Notes under the pieces: model-generated
The model's database searches: none
What the model was told of the DNA's origin: nothing
Seen by the model: the letters and a program-made list of their open reading frames with translations, nothing else
Source: Frankia alni ACN14a
GTDB lineage: Bacteria > Actinomycetota > Actinomycetes > Frankiales > Frankiaceae
DNA: 64,000 nucleotides
Direction of reading: 5' to 3'
Assembly (NCBI RefSeq): GCF_000058485.1
Contig: NC_008278.1
Location: 5,698,962 to 5,762,961 of the forward strand
Shown: positions 24,854 through 33,297 of the stretch, piece by piece
Numbering within the stretch: position 1 is the stretch's first letter
Layout: every line of letters starts with the position of its first letter
Position numbers and translations under genes: made by a program

Positions 24854-27064
24854 TCAGCGTTCGGTGGCGGCAGTTCCCGGCGGCGGCGTCACCGTCCCGG
24901 CGGCGGCATCGGTTCTCTCGACGAGCACGAGCGCATCGGCCACCACGCAGCCCGACGGCGAGCAGATCAGGGGGTTGACGTCGATCGAGCCGATCCAGCC
25001 CGCGCCGGCCACCCCCAGCTCGGCGACGGCCAGCACTGCCTTCGCCAACGCCGACCGGTCCCAGCCGGCCCCCGCGCGCAGCCCCCGGAACACGGTCGCC
25101 CCGCCGAGCTCGTCCAGCATCGACTCGACGACCGCGCCGTCCACCGGCAGCAGCCGGCCGACAACCGTGCGGGTCAGCTCGACGAGGATGCCGCCGAGAC
25201 CGGCCACGACGACCGGGCCGAGGTCGGTGCGGGCCTGGTAGCCGACGAAGGCCTCGCCGGCGCCGGCGAGCTGGCTCTGCACGGCGACGGTGCGCGGCAC
25301 CCCGTGGGCCGCGGCGATCGCCTGCAGCTCGGCGGCGACCGCGGTCACCTTCCCGGACGCAACACCGAGACGAACGGCGCCCAGCTCGGTGCGGTGCGCG
25401 ACGTCGGCCAGCTTGACGACCAGCTGGGCGCCGCCGCCGAGGTCACCGGCGCGGGCCGGCCAGTCGGCGGGATCGTCGAGCACCACCCACGGCGCGACCG
25501 GCAGGCCGCGCTCGGCCAGCAGCGTCATCGTCGCGGCGAACGACAGCATCGCCCCGGCGTCGCCGCGCACCACGTCAGCCGGCCGCGGTGGCGGGATCGG
25601 GCGGGGCGGGGCCGCCGGACGCACGCGGGGCTGCGGCGACAGGTGCCGGGTGATCGCGGCCAGACCGCGCACCGCGCCGCCGAGACCGCGGGCGAAGGCC
25701 AGCCCCGGCCCGCCGGCCGTCGCGGTCCACGACCCCAGCCGCGACTGCTGCACGGTGGTGAGCACGACCGGCTTGCCCGCGCGCCTCGCCGCCTCGCGGG
25801 CCGGTCCGAGCAGCACCTCCGCTCGCTCGCGGTCCTCCTCGTCAAGCCACCAGGTGACGACGACGGCATCGAGCGCCTCGGCGGCGAGGTAGATCCGCAG
25901 CACGTCGTCGAGCGACTCACGCCGGGCCATGGTGAAGCCGGTCAGATCGAGCGGGTTCACGACCTCGGCGCCAGGGATGATCGCCCGCACCTCGTCGGCG
26001 ATCTCGGTCAGCTCCGGCGTCTCGACCTCCTCGCCGGCCCGCACGTCCGAAGCCCGCACGTCGGCGGCCCGCACGTCGGCGGCCAGCACGTCGGAGGCCA
26101 GCGCGGCGACGCCGCCCGACGAGGCGATCACGGCGATCCGCTCGACCGGACGCAGCCGGTGCGCGGGCAGCTGGGCCAGGATCGCCGCCCGGTCCATCAG
26201 GTCGTCGACGTCGCGGGCGTCGACGACCCCGGCGGCGCGAAACGCGAGGTCGTAGACCCAGCTTTCGCCGGTCAGCGCCCCGGTGTGCGAGCGCACGATG
26301 GCCCGCGCCCGCTCGCTGCGGCCGAGTTTGAGCACGACGACGGGCTTGCCGGCCGCCCGGGCGCGCTCGACCGCCGCGAAGAACGACGCCGGGTCGCGCA
26401 GCTTCTCGATGACGACGGTGATGACGCGGGTAAGCGGATCGGCCACGAGGAAGTCGAGGTAGTCGGCCAGCACCGTGACCGCCTCGTTGCCGGCCGAGAC
26501 CGCCAGGCGCAGGCCGAGGTTGCGCTCGCGGGCCGCCGCCATCGCCGCGCGCATCAGGTACCCGCTGGAGGACACCAGGGAGACCCCGCCGGCCGGCACC
26601 GCCACCGCCGTCCCGGTGAACAGCGAGACCCCACTGGTGACGTTCACCAGACCGGTGCAGTTCGGCCCGCACACCGGCAGGGCGGCGCCGGCCGCGGCCC
26701 GGGCGAGGCGGTCCTGGCGCTCGCGGCCCTCGTCGCCGGCCTCGGCGAACCCGCTGGCCACGACGACCACCCCGCCGCACCCGAGCTGCGCCGCCTCCTC
26801 GACGACGCCCACCGACCCTGCCGCGCCGACCAGGCTGAACACGGCGTCGACCGGCCCGCCGACCGCCCGCAGGCTGGCGACCGTCGACCGTCCGTAGGCG
26901 ACGCCGGGGCGGGGGCTGACCAGGTGCAGCTCGACGGGCGCGGCGAGCAGGTGGCCCACGGCGACGTTGGACATGGGACGCCGCTCGCTCACCCCGACGA
27001 CGGCCACGGACGCCGGGTTCAACAACCTGTCCAGCGAACCCGCCCCGGGCTCCGACCCCGCCAC
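24854..27064 (-). CDS. NDP-forming acyl-CoA synthetase (fused alpha and beta subunits)
   Basis: A 736-residue acetyl/acyl-CoA synthetase of the ADP-forming superfamily, which interconverts acyl-CoA plus ADP and Pi with acid plus ATP. Residues 10-130 are the CoA-binding Rossmann domain (NPASVAVVGVSERRP), 150-440 the ligase domains with the phospho-histidine in RSHTGAL, and the C-terminal 220 residues an ATP-grasp domain (ARAGDLGGGAQLVVKLADVAHRTELG). The order is the usual alpha-beta fusion. GTG 27064 is directly preceded by AAGGAGG. A 15-bp repeat gives AADVRAADVRASDVRA around residue 325. Its substrate acid is unknown; long homologues serve diverse branched or aromatic acids. Confidence 0.92.
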   Translation of the reverse strand: MAGSEPGAGSLDRLLNPASVAVVGVSERRPMSNVAVGHLLAAPVELHLVSPRPGVAYGRSTVASLRAVGGPVDAVFSLVGAAGSVGVVEEAAQLGCGGVVVVASGFAEAGDEGRERQDRLARAAAGAALPVCGPNCTGLVNVTSGVSLFTGTAVAVPAGGVSLVSSSGYLMRAAMAAARERNLGLRLAVSAGNEAVTVLADYLDFLVADPLTRVITVVIEKLRDPASFFAAVERARAAGKPVVVLKLGRSERARAIVRSHTGALTGESWVYDLAFRAAGVVDARDVDDLMDRAAILAQLPAHRLRPVERIAVIASSGGVAALASDVLAADVRAADVRASDVRAGEEVETPELTEIADEVRAIIPGAEVVNPLDLTGFTMARRESLDDVLRIYLAAEALDAVVVTWWLDEEDRERAEVLLGPAREAARRAGKPVVLTTVQQSRLGSWTATAGGPGLAFARGLGGAVRGLAAITRHLSPQPRVRPAAPPRPIPPPRPADVVRGDAGAMLSFAATMTLLAERGLPVAPWVVLDDPADWPARAGDLGGGAQLVVKLADVAHRTELGAVRLGVASGKVTAVAAELQAIAAAHGVPRTVAVQSQLAGAGEAFVGYQARTDLGPVVVAGLGGILVELTRTVVGRLLPVDGAVVESMLDELGGATVFRGLRAGAGWDRSALAKAVLAVAELGVAGAGWIGSIDVNPLICSPSGCVVADALVLVERTDAAAGTVTPPPGTAATER
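26036..26100 (-). repeat. 15-bp repeats in the NDP-forming synthetase gene
   Basis: Four units close to GCCCGCACGTCGGCG encode ADVRA/SDVRA repeats in a surface linker. Confidence 0.85.
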
Positions 27065-27285
27065 GTCCTCCTCCTTCGCCCGGCCTCCTACGCGACGGCC
27101 CATCCGTACGACCCACCGGCGCGACGGCCGTCTGTACGACGGCCCTGCGCCGGCGGCAGGCCCGTGATCCCGCGCCAGCACGGTATGCGCGGAACCCTTT
27201 CGGTTCGATGCCAGCGCCACGAGCCCGGTGCCGCCGGGCCGACGGCGACCTAGCATCCGGGTGTCGCCGCGAACGGAGGACGGAC

Positions 27286-28608
27286 ATGGCTCTCAGCACC
27301 GCCACCGCGATTCCGCTGGTGCTCATGCGCGGCGGGACGAGCAAGGGCGTGTTCGTCACCGACGACGCGCTGCCCGGCGCCGGGCCCGAGCGGGACCGGG
27401 CGATCCTGGCCCTGCTGGGCTCGCCCGACCCGATGCAGCTCGACGGGCTCGGCGGGACGCATTCGAGCACCAGCAAGGTGGTGCTGGTCCGGCCGAGCGA
27501 GCACCCGGGCTGCGACATCGACTACCTGTTCGTCCAGGTCGGCATCGACCGTCCGATCGTCGACTACGCCGGCAACTGCGGGAACCTCACCGCCGCGGCC
27601 GCGGTGTACGCGCTGGAGGAGGGCCTGCTCGCCGGCGACGCCCGACCCGGCCTGGTGCGGATGTTCAACCGCAACCTGGGGCAGCGCATCGACGCTCTCG
27701 TGCCGGCCCCGCCGACCCGCGGCGTCGGGCCGGACGCCGTCGGGCCGGAGGGTGACAGGCCGGACGCCGTCGGGCCGGAGGGTGACGGGCCGGAGGGTGA
27801 CGGGCCGGACCGCGACGGACGGGAGGGCGACTGGCGGGAGGAGGCACGGCTCGCGGGGATGCCCACCACGGGGCTCGCGGTGCTGACCGAGTACCTCGAC
27901 CCGGCTGGTCCGGTCACCGGGGCGCTGCTGCCGACCGGCCGACCGCGCGACGTGCTCACGCCGAGCGTCGGCGGGCCGATCGAGGTGTCGCTCGTCGACC
28001 TCGCGGCGCCGATCGTGTTCGTCCGGGCGGCGGATCTCGGGCTGCGCGGCGACGAGGCGCCGGCCGCCCTCAACGCCAGGCCGGGCCTGCTCGCGCGGCT
28101 GGAGTCCATCCGCGCCGCCGGCGCCGCCCGCATGGGGCTCGCGTCCGACGAGGCCGCGGCCGCGGTCGACTCCCCGGTCCTGCCCCGGCTCACCATCGTC
28201 TCCCCGCCGCCGCCATCGGCCGATCTCGTGGTCCGGGCGACGTCGCTGGGACGCGCCCACCACGCCTGCCCGATCACCACCGCGCTGTGCGCCGCCGCCG
28301 CCGCCCGCACCGCCGGCACCCTGCCGTTCGCCTACGCCCGGGTCGCCACCGACACCCACACCACCGACACCGACACCCACACCACCGACACCGACACCGA
28401 CGCCGCCGACACCGACGCCGGCACCACCGCCCCCGGCACCACCGCTTCCGACGCCGCCGGCCCGGAGACGGTCCGCATCGCGCACCCCAGGGGCACCCTG
28501 ACCGTCACCGTCCGGACCTCGGACCGTGCGGGTCGGGAGATCGTGGCGGTGGGCGTGCTGCGCACCGCCCGGCGGCTGCTCGCCGGAACCGCCTACCTGC
28601 CCGGCTGA
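27286..28608 (+). CDS. PrpF-like aconitate/oxalomesaconate isomerase family protein
   Basis: A 440-residue member of the PrpF (2-methylaconitate isomerase, 4-oxalomesaconate tautomerase) family, which has a diaminopimelate-epimerase-like fold. Diagnostic segments are MRGGTSKGVF at the start, DGLGGTHSSTSKV, and YAGNCGNLTAAAAVYA with the active-site Cys. The N-terminal start at ATG 27286 has GGAGG. Two low-complexity insertions set it apart: residues 145-185 (VGPEGD/GPDAV units) and 350-385 (DTHTTDTD units). Family substrates are tricarboxylic or aromatic ring-cleavage products, which fits a ring-degradation context here. It is divergent from the NDP-forming synthetase gene. A TAGCAT at 27251-27256 could be its -10 box. 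Confidence 0.88.
   Translation: MALSTATAIPLVLMRGGTSKGVFVTDDALPGAGPERDRAILALLGSPDPMQLDGLGGTHSSTSKVVLVRPSEHPGCDIDYLFVQVGIDRPIVDYAGNCGNLTAAAAVYALEEGLLAGDARPGLVRMFNRNLGQRIDALVPAPPTRGVGPDAVGPEGDRPDAVGPEGDGPEGDGPDRDGREGDWREEARLAGMPTTGLAVLTEYLDPAGPVTGALLPTGRPRDVLTPSVGGPIEVSLVDLAAPIVFVRAADLGLRGDEAPAALNARPGLLARLESIRAAGAARMGLASDEAAAAVDSPVLPRLTIVSPPPPSADLVVRATSLGRAHHACPITTALCAAAAARTAGTLPFAYARVATDTHTTDTDTHTTDTDTDAADTDAGTTAPGTTASDAAGPETVRIAHPRGTLTVTVRTSDRAGREIVAVGVLRTARRLLAGTAYLPG
27718..27815 (+). repeat. Repeats encoding the first insertion of the PrpF-like protein
   Basis: Units built from GGGCCGGAGGGTGAC and GGGCCGGACGCCGTC alternate, giving VGPEGD and GPDAV blocks. They lie between two conserved segments and keep the frame. 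Confidence 0.8.
28350..28450 (+). repeat. Asp/Thr-rich short repeats in the PrpF-like gene
   Basis: ACCGACACC-type units, including two copies of ACCGACACCCACACC, encode a Thr/Asp/His run near the C-terminus of the protein. Confidence 0.8.
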
Positions 28609-28680
28609 GCTGCCTCGGTACACCGGACGCTCGGTGCGCCCAGTACACCGGATGCCGCCGTCGTGCGCGCCAGGGACCCC

Positions 28681-28729
28681 GTCAGCGCAGGTTGCCGTCA
28701 GCGCAGGTTGCCGTCAGCGCAGGTTCGAG
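28681..28729 (-). repeat. Three 16-bp copies over the stop codon of the NIPSNAP gene
   Basis: GTCAGCGCAGGTTGCC at 28681-28696 and 28697-28712, then GTCAGCGCAGGTTCGA at 28713-28728. The third copy holds the last codons and stop of the minus-strand NIPSNAP gene; the other two are extra copies downstream. Confidence 0.9.
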
Positions 28730-29040
28730 AACGGCAGGGGGCGCAGGATGCTGCTGTGGGTTCTCGCCACGAGCAGCCCGTGCTCGGCGGTGCTGCGCAG
28801 GCGCACCTCGGCCCACTCGGGGTCCCGGTGGAAGTCGGCCCAGGCCCGCTGGCGTTCGTCGAGGCCGTCCCAGGCGAGCAGGTAGGTGAGGTCAGGGCCG
28901 TCGCCGATCACGGTCTCGAAGTAGCCGACCTGACGGAAGCCGTGCCGGTCGAACAGGGGCACGGTGTGGTCGGCGAACCGGTCGTGCAGGGCGTCGCGGT
29001 TGTGGCCGAACAGCTCGTAGCGGCGCAGCTCGTACAGCAT
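28714..29040 (-). CDS. NIPSNAP-family protein
   Basis: A 108-residue single-domain protein. MLYELRRYELFG, VGYFETVIGDGPDLTYLLAWDG and the closing WAEVRLRSTAEHG match the dimeric alpha-beta barrel NIPSNAP family. These small proteins often sit in actinobacterial catabolic operons, and the chemistry is not known. ATG 29040 has GAGG six bases upstream, in the stop codon region of the VOC gene, so the two are translated together (gap 7 bases). The last codons lie in a 16-bp repeat. Confidence 0.85.
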   Translation of the reverse strand: MLYELRRYELFGHNRDALHDRFADHTVPLFDRHGFRQVGYFETVIGDGPDLTYLLAWDGLDERQRAWADFHRDPEWAEVRLRSTAEHGLLVARTHSSILRPLPFSNLR

Positions 29041-29047
29041 CGGCGCC

Positions 29048-29674
29048 TCAGTCGAAGGTGGTCGGCTCGGACGTGACGACGAGCTCGTGCAGCGCGGCCG
29101 AGACCTCGGTGCCGTCGCGGCGGGCCCGTTCCTTCGTCGCCGTCCACGCCTCCAGCGCCCGACGGGCCTGGATCGGCCGATCGTTCCAGTCGGCGACCAG
29201 CGGCGTCGTGATCTCGAGCCGGTTGCCGTCGGGATCATGGAAGTAGATGCTGTAGATGATGGTGTGGTCGACCGGGCCGAGAACGTCGACGCCGTGCCCG
29301 CGCACCCATTCCCGCCATTCATCGACCATGTCCGTGGTGGGCACCTCCAGGGCAATGTGCCGGAAGACGTCATGGGCCGGATGGGAGGGCGCCGCCGCGG
29401 CGGGCAGGTCGGGAACCTCGAAGAAGGCCACCGTCGAGCCGTCCTGCATCCGGAAGAAGATGTGCAGGTAGGGCATGGTGTCCCCGGTCGACGGCACCCG
29501 CTCGTGCATCACCGCGGCGACGAGTTCCATCCGCATCACGGTGCTGTAGAAATCGGTGGTGGCGGCGGCGTCGCGCGTCACCAGGGCCAGGTGGCTCAGG
29601 CGGGCGGGCGCCTGTGCGTCGGCGGGGCGGACCGGTGCGGGAACGACCCTGCGCGGGGAGTTCGTGAAAGTCAT
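29048..29674 (-). CDS. VOC/glyoxalase-superfamily protein (extradiol-dioxygenase-like)
   Basis: A 208-residue protein of the vicinal-oxygen-chelate fold. LSHLALVTRDAAATTDFYSTVMRMELV starts the first beta-alpha-beta module, with a His in the metal position (LSHLA). FRHIALEVPTTDMVDEW carries the second, and FHDPDGNRLEITTP contains the usual C-terminal Glu. Three metal ligands (His, His, Glu) are consistent with a metal-dependent lyase, isomerase or ring-cleaving dioxygenase. ATG 29674 has GAGGAGG six bases upstream. First gene of an operon with the NIPSNAP gene and 86 bases from the GAF regulator's stop in the same direction. Confidence 0.87.
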   Translation of the reverse strand: MTFTNSPRRVVPAPVRPADAQAPARLSHLALVTRDAAATTDFYSTVMRMELVAAVMHERVPSTGDTMPYLHIFFRMQDGSTVAFFEVPDLPAAAAPSHPAHDVFRHIALEVPTTDMVDEWREWVRGHGVDVLGPVDHTIIYSIYFHDPDGNRLEITTPLVADWNDRPIQARRALEAWTATKERARRDGTEVSAALHELVVTSEPTTFD

Positions 29675-29760
29675 CGATCGTCCTCCTCGGGCGGGACGCT
29701 ACCGCCGGGAAGATGTCGGTTGACGTTCGATCGCGGGCCCGGGGAACCGCCGGGGCGCCG

Positions 29761-31071
29761 TCATCCCGCCAGGTCGGACGCCGGCCGGATGACCAGCGAG
29801 AACATGGCGGCGATCGCCACGCCGAAGGTCGTGACGGCCGGGTCGAGCGGGCGGCGGGAGCGGCTGGCCAGGCCCAGCCCGCCCCAGGCGGTGGGGCCGT
29901 TGAAGATCGGCACGAACAGACAGCTGTGGAAGCCGTCGGCCGCCAGCGCGCGAGTGGTCTCCCGGTAGCCGTGCGCGCCGCCGACGATGTCGGCGATCTG
30001 GGTCGGCTGGTTGGTCTCGAACGCATGGACCTGGGCGAAGCTGGACCGCAGGGGCACGCCGCCCGCCATCAGCTCCCGCCAGCGCGCGGTGTTGCCCCGC
30101 TCGGCGACGAGGTGCATGTGCCCGCCGCCGCGGCGGAAGATCGCCGCGGCGTCACAGGCGGCGCTGGTCACCAGCGTGGTGGTGAGGAACTCCGCCGCCG
30201 CGGTCTGCGAGGCGCGGGGCAGCCGGCGGGCGACGTCGAGGACCGTGCGCGGCATCGTCAGCGAGGTCAGCGAGGTCGGCCGGGCGGCGCCGCCGCCGAC
30301 GTCGTCGCCCATCTCCAGGACGTTCTCGGTGAACTCGTACCCGACGCCGCGCACCGCGCGGATCAGCGGCGTCGGCCGCCCCGCGGCAGTGATCTTGTGG
30401 CGGAGCCGGGAGATCTGGATGCGCAGGGCGTTGGTGTCGCCCGGCCCGCCGGCGTTGCCCCACAGCGTGCGGACGATCCGCAACCGCGGCAGGGCCCGGT
30501 GCGGGTGGTGCATCAGGTAGACGAGCAGGCGGAACTCGGTGGGCGACAGGGCGAGCTCCGCCCCGTCCAGCAGGCAGGTCCGGGCCCACAGGTCGACGTG
30601 CAGCTCGGCGGCGCTCAGGTAGCGCACGGTCGGCTCCCAGGTGTCGCTGACCCGGCGGAGCAGGGCGATGATCTGCGCCCCCAGGGCGGACGGGTCCAGC
30701 CCGGTCGGCAGGGCCAGGTCCGCCCCGTCGGTGAGCACACGCACCCGGACCATCGGGTCGAGGTCGCCCAGGACGATGACCGGGGCGTCGCAGGCGCGGC
30801 ACATCGCGCGGGTCACCTCGACGGCGAACCGCGGGTCGTCGGTGACGACGGCGACCAGCGACGCCCTGCGCAGCGAGGTGGCGCGGCGGGCGGCGTCCGC
30901 TCCCGAGGCCTCGACCAGCCGCCACCGCTCGCGGCCCGCCAGCAGGGCCAGCGCCTCGGCGTCGGGCCGGGCACCGTCGGCCACCACGACGACGGGACCG
31001 TCCAGCCGCACCTCCCGGCGAGGGTCGCCACCGGGCTCCTGGGCCCGCTGCGCCTGCGTGTCTGCCCGCAT
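29761..31071 (-). CDS. OmpR-type winged-helix regulator with degenerate receiver and C-terminal GAF domain
   Basis: A 436-residue regulator with an unusual order. Residues 20-135 have a receiver-like fold, but the phospho-acceptor position in SLVAVVTDDP is not a clear Asp and the conserved Lys after strand 5 is missing. Residues 150-245 are an OmpR/PhoB winged helix (LSPTEFRLLVYLMHH, LWGNAGGPGDTNALRIQISRLRHKI, IRAVRGVGYEF). Residues 280-436 resemble a GAF domain (HMHLVAERGN, GYRETTRALAADGFHSCLFVPI). It probably senses a small molecule by the GAF domain rather than a kinase phosphate. ATG 31071 has GAGGAG seven bases upstream. It lies beside the VOC/NIPSNAP operon and divergent from an amidohydrolase, its likely targets. 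Confidence 0.85.
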   Translation of the reverse strand: MRADTQAQRAQEPGGDPRREVRLDGPVVVVADGARPDAEALALLAGRERWRLVEASGADAARRATSLRRASLVAVVTDDPRFAVEVTRAMCRACDAPVIVLGDLDPMVRVRVLTDGADLALPTGLDPSALGAQIIALLRRVSDTWEPTVRYLSAAELHVDLWARTCLLDGAELALSPTEFRLLVYLMHHPHRALPRLRIVRTLWGNAGGPGDTNALRIQISRLRHKITAAGRPTPLIRAVRGVGYEFTENVLEMGDDVGGGAARPTSLTSLTMPRTVLDVARRLPRASQTAAAEFLTTTLVTSAACDAAAIFRRGGGHMHLVAERGNTARWRELMAGGVPLRSSFAQVHAFETNQPTQIADIVGGAHGYRETTRALAADGFHSCLFVPIFNGPTAWGGLGLASRSRRPLDPAVTTFGVAIAAMFSLVIRPASDLAG

Positions 31072-31339
31072 GTCCGGCTCCTCTCGCGGCGACGGTCGCG
31101 ACGTGCACGAACGGCGATGGACTGTGTGTCGCGTGTCACTCTGCGGATGCTGGACGATATCCCGACTCCTCGGTCGAATGTCAGCGTTCCACGATCCGCG
31201 GGAGGCTCTGAAACGATCCGCGCTTTTCAGCCCGAAAAAACGGGCTTTATCCGTACACCGGCGATGACCGACAGGTAGGCGACATCTTGTCGGCGTTACG
31301 TTCGGGCCATCGGCCGGTTCGGAGAGCTGCGAGGCGCGC

Positions 31340-32575
31340 ATGGAACTCCCCAGGATCGAAGTCCCCAGGATCGAACTCCCGAGGATCGTCAGCACCGATG
31401 ACCACGTCGTCGAGCCGGCCCATCTGTGGCAGAGCTGGCTGCCCGCGAGGTTTCGCGAGCGCGGCCCCCGGGTCGAGCGTCGTGGGGTCGCGAGAATCCG
31501 GGTGGTCGGCGCGGGCCCGAAGTACGCCCACGATTTCGACCCGAGCGGGCGTCCGGCGGACTGCTGGGTCTTCGAGGATCTGGTCTTCGTCCAGAAGCGC
31601 ACCACGGCCGCGGTCGGATTCGCCCGCGAGGAGATGTCGCTGACCTCGATCACCTACGACGAGATGCGGCCGGGCTGCTACGACCCGAAGGCCCGGCTGG
31701 AGGACATGGACGTGAACTGGGTCGAGGCGTCGCTGTGCTTCCCCACGTTCCCCCGGTTCTGCGGCCAGACCTTCCACGAGGCGACCGACGACCGCGAGCT
31801 CGGCCTGGCCTGCGTCGAGGCCTACAACGACTGGATGGTCGAGGAGTGGTGCGGCGACTCCGGCGGGCGACTCATCCCGTTGTGCCTGGTCCCGCTGTGG
31901 GACGCCGACCGCGCGGCGGCCGAGGTCCGGCGCAACGCCGCCCGCGGCGTCCGGGCCGTGGCGTTCAGCGAGATCCCGCCGTTCCTCGGCCTGCCCAGCA
32001 TCCACTCCGGCTACTGGGACCCGCTGTTCGAGGCCTGCGACGAGACCGGCACCGTCGTCTGCATGCACATCGGGTCGTCCTCGCGCATGCCGTCGACGTC
32101 GGCGGACGCGCCGCACGCGGTGAACGCCTCCGTCGCGTTCAACAATGCCATGGCCTCGATGTCGGACTATCTCTGGTCGGGTCTCATGGTCCGTTACCCG
32201 AACCTGAAGCTCGCCTATTCCGAGTCACAGATCGGCTGGATTCCGTTCCTGCTGGAGCGGATCGACGCCAAGTGGCGTGACGCCCGTTCCTGGCTCGGCG
32301 ACGGAGGCCTGCCCGAGCCGCCGTCGCACTACTACCACAACCGCATCTTCGGCTGCTTCTTCGACGACCGCTTCGGCGTCCGGTCCCGGCACGACGTCGG
32401 CATCGACAACATCACCTTCGAGACCGACTATCCGCACACCGACTCCACCTGGCCGAACACCCGGGAGGTCGCCGAGCGACTCATGGCGGGCGTCCCCGAC
32501 GACGAGATCTACAAGATCATGCGAGGCAATGCCATCCGCATGCTCGGCCTGGATCTGGACCTCGACCGCCCCTGA
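31340..32575 (+). CDS. Amidohydrolase-2 family metal-dependent hydrolase/decarboxylase
   Basis: A 411-residue TIM-barrel amidohydrolase. Conserved metal-site landmarks are STDDHVVEP at the N-terminus, CMHIGSSS in the middle and FETDYPHTDSTWP near the C-terminus. This is the Amidohydro_2 group, which includes ACMS decarboxylase, resorcylate decarboxylase and various hydrolases, and is common in actinobacterial aromatic and steroid degradation. Substrate not inferable. ATG 31340 has GAGG five bases upstream. The first 17 residues hold three PRIE/V/L units encoded by 15-bp repeats, which may be a slippage product. It is divergent from the GAF regulator gene (268-bp gap). Confidence 0.9.
   Translation: MELPRIEVPRIELPRIVSTDDHVVEPAHLWQSWLPARFRERGPRVERRGVARIRVVGAGPKYAHDFDPSGRPADCWVFEDLVFVQKRTTAAVGFAREEMSLTSITYDEMRPGCYDPKARLEDMDVNWVEASLCFPTFPRFCGQTFHEATDDRELGLACVEAYNDWMVEEWCGDSGGRLIPLCLVPLWDADRAAAEVRRNAARGVRAVAFSEIPPFLGLPSIHSGYWDPLFEACDETGTVVCMHIGSSSRMPSTSADAPHAVNASVAFNNAMASMSDYLWSGLMVRYPNLKLAYSESQIGWIPFLLERIDAKWRDARSWLGDGGLPEPPSHYYHNRIFGCFFDDRFGVRSRHDVGIDNITFETDYPHTDSTWPNTREVAERLMAGVPDDEIYKIMRGNAIRMLGLDLDLDRP
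31343..31387 (+). repeat. 15-bp repeats at the start of the amidohydrolase gene
   Basis: Three units close to GAACTCCCCAGGATC, directly after the ATG, encode ELPRI/EVPRI/ELPRI. Confidence 0.85.
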
Positions 32576-33297
32576 CGGTTCGCTGCCAGCCGGCGGGGAT
32601 CGCGCCGCCCGCCCGCGGTTGTTCGACTGACAGGCCCGCCGGATCCGCGCACCGCCATCGACGCGCCGCGCGGGTCCACGGCGCCCTGTCGCCGGGCTGA
32701 ATCCACGCCGCCGGAAGGAATCGGAGCCACCGGACGGCATCTGGAGTCACCGGACGGGATCGGAGCCGCCCGATGGATCGGCCAGCGGGCGGGATCAGCC
32801 AGCGGGCGGGATCAGCCATCGGGCGGGAACGGTCGCCCGCCGAGATCAGTCACCCGCCGGGATCAGCCATCGGGCGGGAACGGCGGGGCCTGGTCACGGG
32901 CGAGACCGCCGAACTCCGGCGCCAACCCGGTCGTCGAACTCCGCGGCCGGCACGCCCCATCTCCACGTCACGGAGTTGAAAGGGACGATAGATCCCATTT
33001 TGAACCGTCAGTAAGACCTGCGGTCCGACCCGAGGGACCGCCGAACCACACGGCCGCACTCCACCCTTACGCGAATGTTAACTTTTGCCCGTCGGCAAGC
33101 GCCGCCGGTTGGTGGACCGCCCCACGGCCGCCGCGACCGGCACGACCGGGGTACCAGCACCAACTCGTCACCTTAAGTTTCCCTCAAACTCGCTGGAACC
33201 AGCGGACCGCACGTACGCGCGACCCGTCCACCCAGTAACGTATTGGCGATATTCTTCGCACTCTCTCGTTACGGCACGGCGGAATCGGGGACACCAC
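32576..33297. other. Intergenic region with a repeat cluster
   Basis: About 720 bases before the GT4 gene. The first half holds a repeat cluster (32755-32885). The second half is A/T-richer around 33060-33110 and 33225-33260 and probably contains the GT4 promoter; TATTGGCGATATTC at 33241-33254 is a suggestive but unproven part. No gene seen. Confidence 0.5.
32755..32885 (+). repeat. Degenerate intergenic repeats
   Basis: GGGATCAGCCA(G/T)CGGGCGG-type units of about 20-23 bases recur about six times, with variants GATCGGAGCCACC and GAGATCAGTCACC. Confidence 0.7.
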
